DNA from: Chryseobacterium gleum
GTDB lineage: Bacteria; Bacteroidota; Bacteroidia; Flavobacteriales_D; Crocinitomicaceae
NCBI GenBank assembly: GCA_943326315.2
Contig: CALPSU020000024.1
Coordinates: forward strand, 1-15,409
Direction of reading: 5' to 3'
DNA: 15,409 bases
Part shown: one piece after another, positions 14,901-15,409 of the stretch
How positions within the stretch are numbered: position 1 is the first letter of the stretch
How the letters are laid out: every line of letters begins with the position of its first letter
Position numbers and translations under genes: made by a program
Notes under the pieces: generated by a model
Seen by the model: the letters and a program-made list of their open reading frames with translations, nothing else
The model's database searches: none
What the model was told of the DNA's origin: nothing

Positions 14901-15409
14901 GGAAAGCTTGAATACCTAATCTGTGAAGAGTTGGTGCTCTATTTAAAAGAACTGGGTGTCCTTTCAATATACTTTCTAAAATATCCCAAACTACAGGCTC
15001 TTTTTTATCAACAATTTTTTTAGCAGATTTTACTGTTTTTACTATCCCTCTTTCGATTAATTTACGAATGATAAATGGTTTATAAAGTTCAGCAGCCATA
15101 TTTTTAGGCAATCCACATTCATGTAATTTCAAATCCGGTCCTACAACAATTACCGAACGAGCTGAATAATCAACACGTTTTCCAAGTAAATTTTGACGGA
15201 AACGACCTTGTTTACCTTTTAATGAATCAGATAATGATTTCAAAGGTCTATTAGATTCCGTTTTAACAGCACTAGATTTTCTAGAGTTATCAAACAAAGA
15301 ATCTACAGATTCTTGAAGCATACGTTTTTCATTACGTAAAATTACTTCAGGAGCTTTAATTTCAATCAAACGCTTTAAACGGTTGTTACGAATAATAACA
15401 CGACGATAT
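11980..15409 (-). CDS. rpoC: RNA polymerase beta' subunit, N-terminus cut by window edge
   Basis: About 1143 codons of the usual 1400 or so are present; the frame stays open to the right edge, where it reads YRRVIIRNNRLKRL, a classic internal RpoC segment, so the N-terminus lies outside. The subunit forms much of the active centre of RNA polymerase. Visible landmarks are KGKQGRFRQNLLGKRVDYS, the magnesium-binding NADFDGD at 14821-14841, the SGARGS and GLADTALKTADAGYLTRR region, the zinc-binding cysteines (one in EDCGT at 13789-13791, three in CEMQRGVCAKC near 13538-13568), and the trigger-loop region QSIGEPGTQLTLRTFH near 13425-13472. No frameshift or missing key residue is seen. The GC content is clearly higher than in the polysaccharide genes. 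A strong terminator follows the stop. The rpoB gene is expected just beyond the right edge. Confidence 0.98.
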   Translation of the reverse strand, partial: YRRVIIRNNRLKRLIEIKAPEVILRNEKRMLQESVDSLFDNSRKSSAVKTESNRPLKSLSDSLKGKQGRFRQNLLGKRVDYSARSVIVVGPDLKLHECGLPKNMAAELYKPFIIRKLIERGIVKTVKSAKKIVDKKEPVVWDILESILKGHPVLLNRAPTLHRLGIQAFQPKLIEGKAIRLHPLVTTAFNADFDGDQMAVHLPLGNAAILEAQLLMLASHNILNPANGAPIAVPSQDMVLGLYYITKGKRSTPEYTMKGEDGIYYSPEEVRIAYNEGKLDLHAHVKVKSYDLDENGLPALMMIETTCGRVLFNDMVPREVGYINDVLTKKALRDIIGNVLKVSGTSRTAQFLDDIKEVGFDMAFKGGLSFNLEDIIIPKEKETLVAKAEVEAKEVLSNYNMGLITNNERYNQIIDIWTHTNSRLTNILMDQLKNDMQGFNSIYMMYDSGARGSKEQIRQLSGMRGLMAKPQKSGASSQDIIENPILSNFKEGLSILEYFISTHGARKGLADTALKTADAGYLTRRLVDVAQDVIINIEDCGTLRGLMATALMKNDEVVEPLYDRILGRTSVHDILHPETQEVIVSAGELIIEDVATLIEKVGIDEVEIRSVLTCEMQRGVCAKCYGRNLSNHRLAQRGDSVGVVAAQSIGEPGTQLTLRTFHVGGTASNTGSESDLKAKATGRLDIEELRTIEKKNTDGTTRVVVVGRSAELKITDEKTGIVLMNTNIPYGSELVVAGNGKIKKGDVICKWDQYNAVIVSEVNGKVLFDSITEGITCREEVDEQTGFAEKVIIESRDKKKNPSIHIVDAKTNEILREYSLPVNAHVSVKDGDKIEAGEILVKIPRTAGKTGDITGGLPRVTELFEARNPSNPAVVSEIDGIAEYGKIKRGNREIQITSKAGDVRKYLVPLSKHILVQENDFVRAGQPLSDGAITPNDILNIEGPTKVQEYIVNEIQEVYRLQGVKINDKHFEVIVRQMMLKSEVIDAGDTKFLEGQSARKVDIMEENDAIYGMKVVVDCGDSTALKAGQIISARGLRDENSQLKRGDKRLVESRDAIPATSTPLLQGITRASLQTKSFISAASFQETTKVLNEAALAGKVDNLLGLKENVIVGHLIPAGTGVRQFQNMVVASKEDFEAISGK

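Noticed and set aside
15367..15369. TTG as the start codon of rpoC
   Set aside because: The same frame continues upstream to the window edge with conserved RpoC residues (YRRVIIRNNRLKR), so this TTG is an internal Leu codon.
1..15409. CRISPR arrays, tRNA or rRNA genes, insertion sequences, phage genes
   Set aside because: No regular spaced repeats, cloverleaf sequences, transposase motifs or target-site duplications were seen on either strand; coding sequence fills nearly all of the window.

Overview
The window looks like chromosome from a member of the Bacteroidota, most likely class Flavobacteriia. The DNA is very AT-rich. Several intergenic gaps hold the Bacteroidota promoter -7 motif TAnnTTTG instead of sigma-70 boxes, Shine-Dalgarno sequences are mostly absent, and the signal peptide ends in the typical LNA/Q. 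Gene content fits too: DUF3467 beside rpoC, and zapA followed by ribonuclease Y. The genus cannot be read from the sequence.

Right half (about 7530-15409) is conserved housekeeping. On the minus strand, in transcription order, it holds the 3' four-fifths of rpoC (cut by the window edge), a strong terminator, a small DUF3467 gene, then after a plus-strand M23 peptidase a small coiled-coil gene, zapA, another terminator and rny. The M23 peptidase (9865-11550) is the only plus-strand gene. It meets the DUF3467 gene tail to tail over a 17-bp perfect inverted repeat and diverges from the coiled-coil/zapA genes over a 98-bp promoter region.

Left half (1-7503) is a surface-polysaccharide cluster of the Wzx/Wzy type, all minus strand and starting 26 nt after rny with no visible terminator. 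In transcription order it holds a WbpP/TviC-like UDP-HexNAc 4-epimerase, a Wzx-like flippase, an AlgI-like MBOAT O-acyltransferase, an SGNH-like membrane-anchored partner joined to it with no spacer, a second Wzx-like flippase, and a Wzy/O-antigen-ligase-like polymerase that runs off the left edge. Most junctions are 0-26 nt, so this reads as one operon. A 77-nt gap before the MBOAT gene may hold an internal promoter. No glycosyltransferase lies in the window, so those genes should lie beyond position 1.

A likely working scheme (inference): the epimerase supplies an N-acetylhexosamine nucleotide sugar; glycosyltransferases outside the window build lipid-linked repeats; one or both Wzx proteins flip them; the Wzy-like protein polymerises or ligates them; and the MBOAT/SGNH pair adds acyl (probably acetyl) groups. 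I saw no clearly new system. The most distinctive points are the two Wzx-like paralogues in one operon, the dedicated acylation pair, the core-to-variable junction behind rny, and promoter motifs embedded in or touching terminators.
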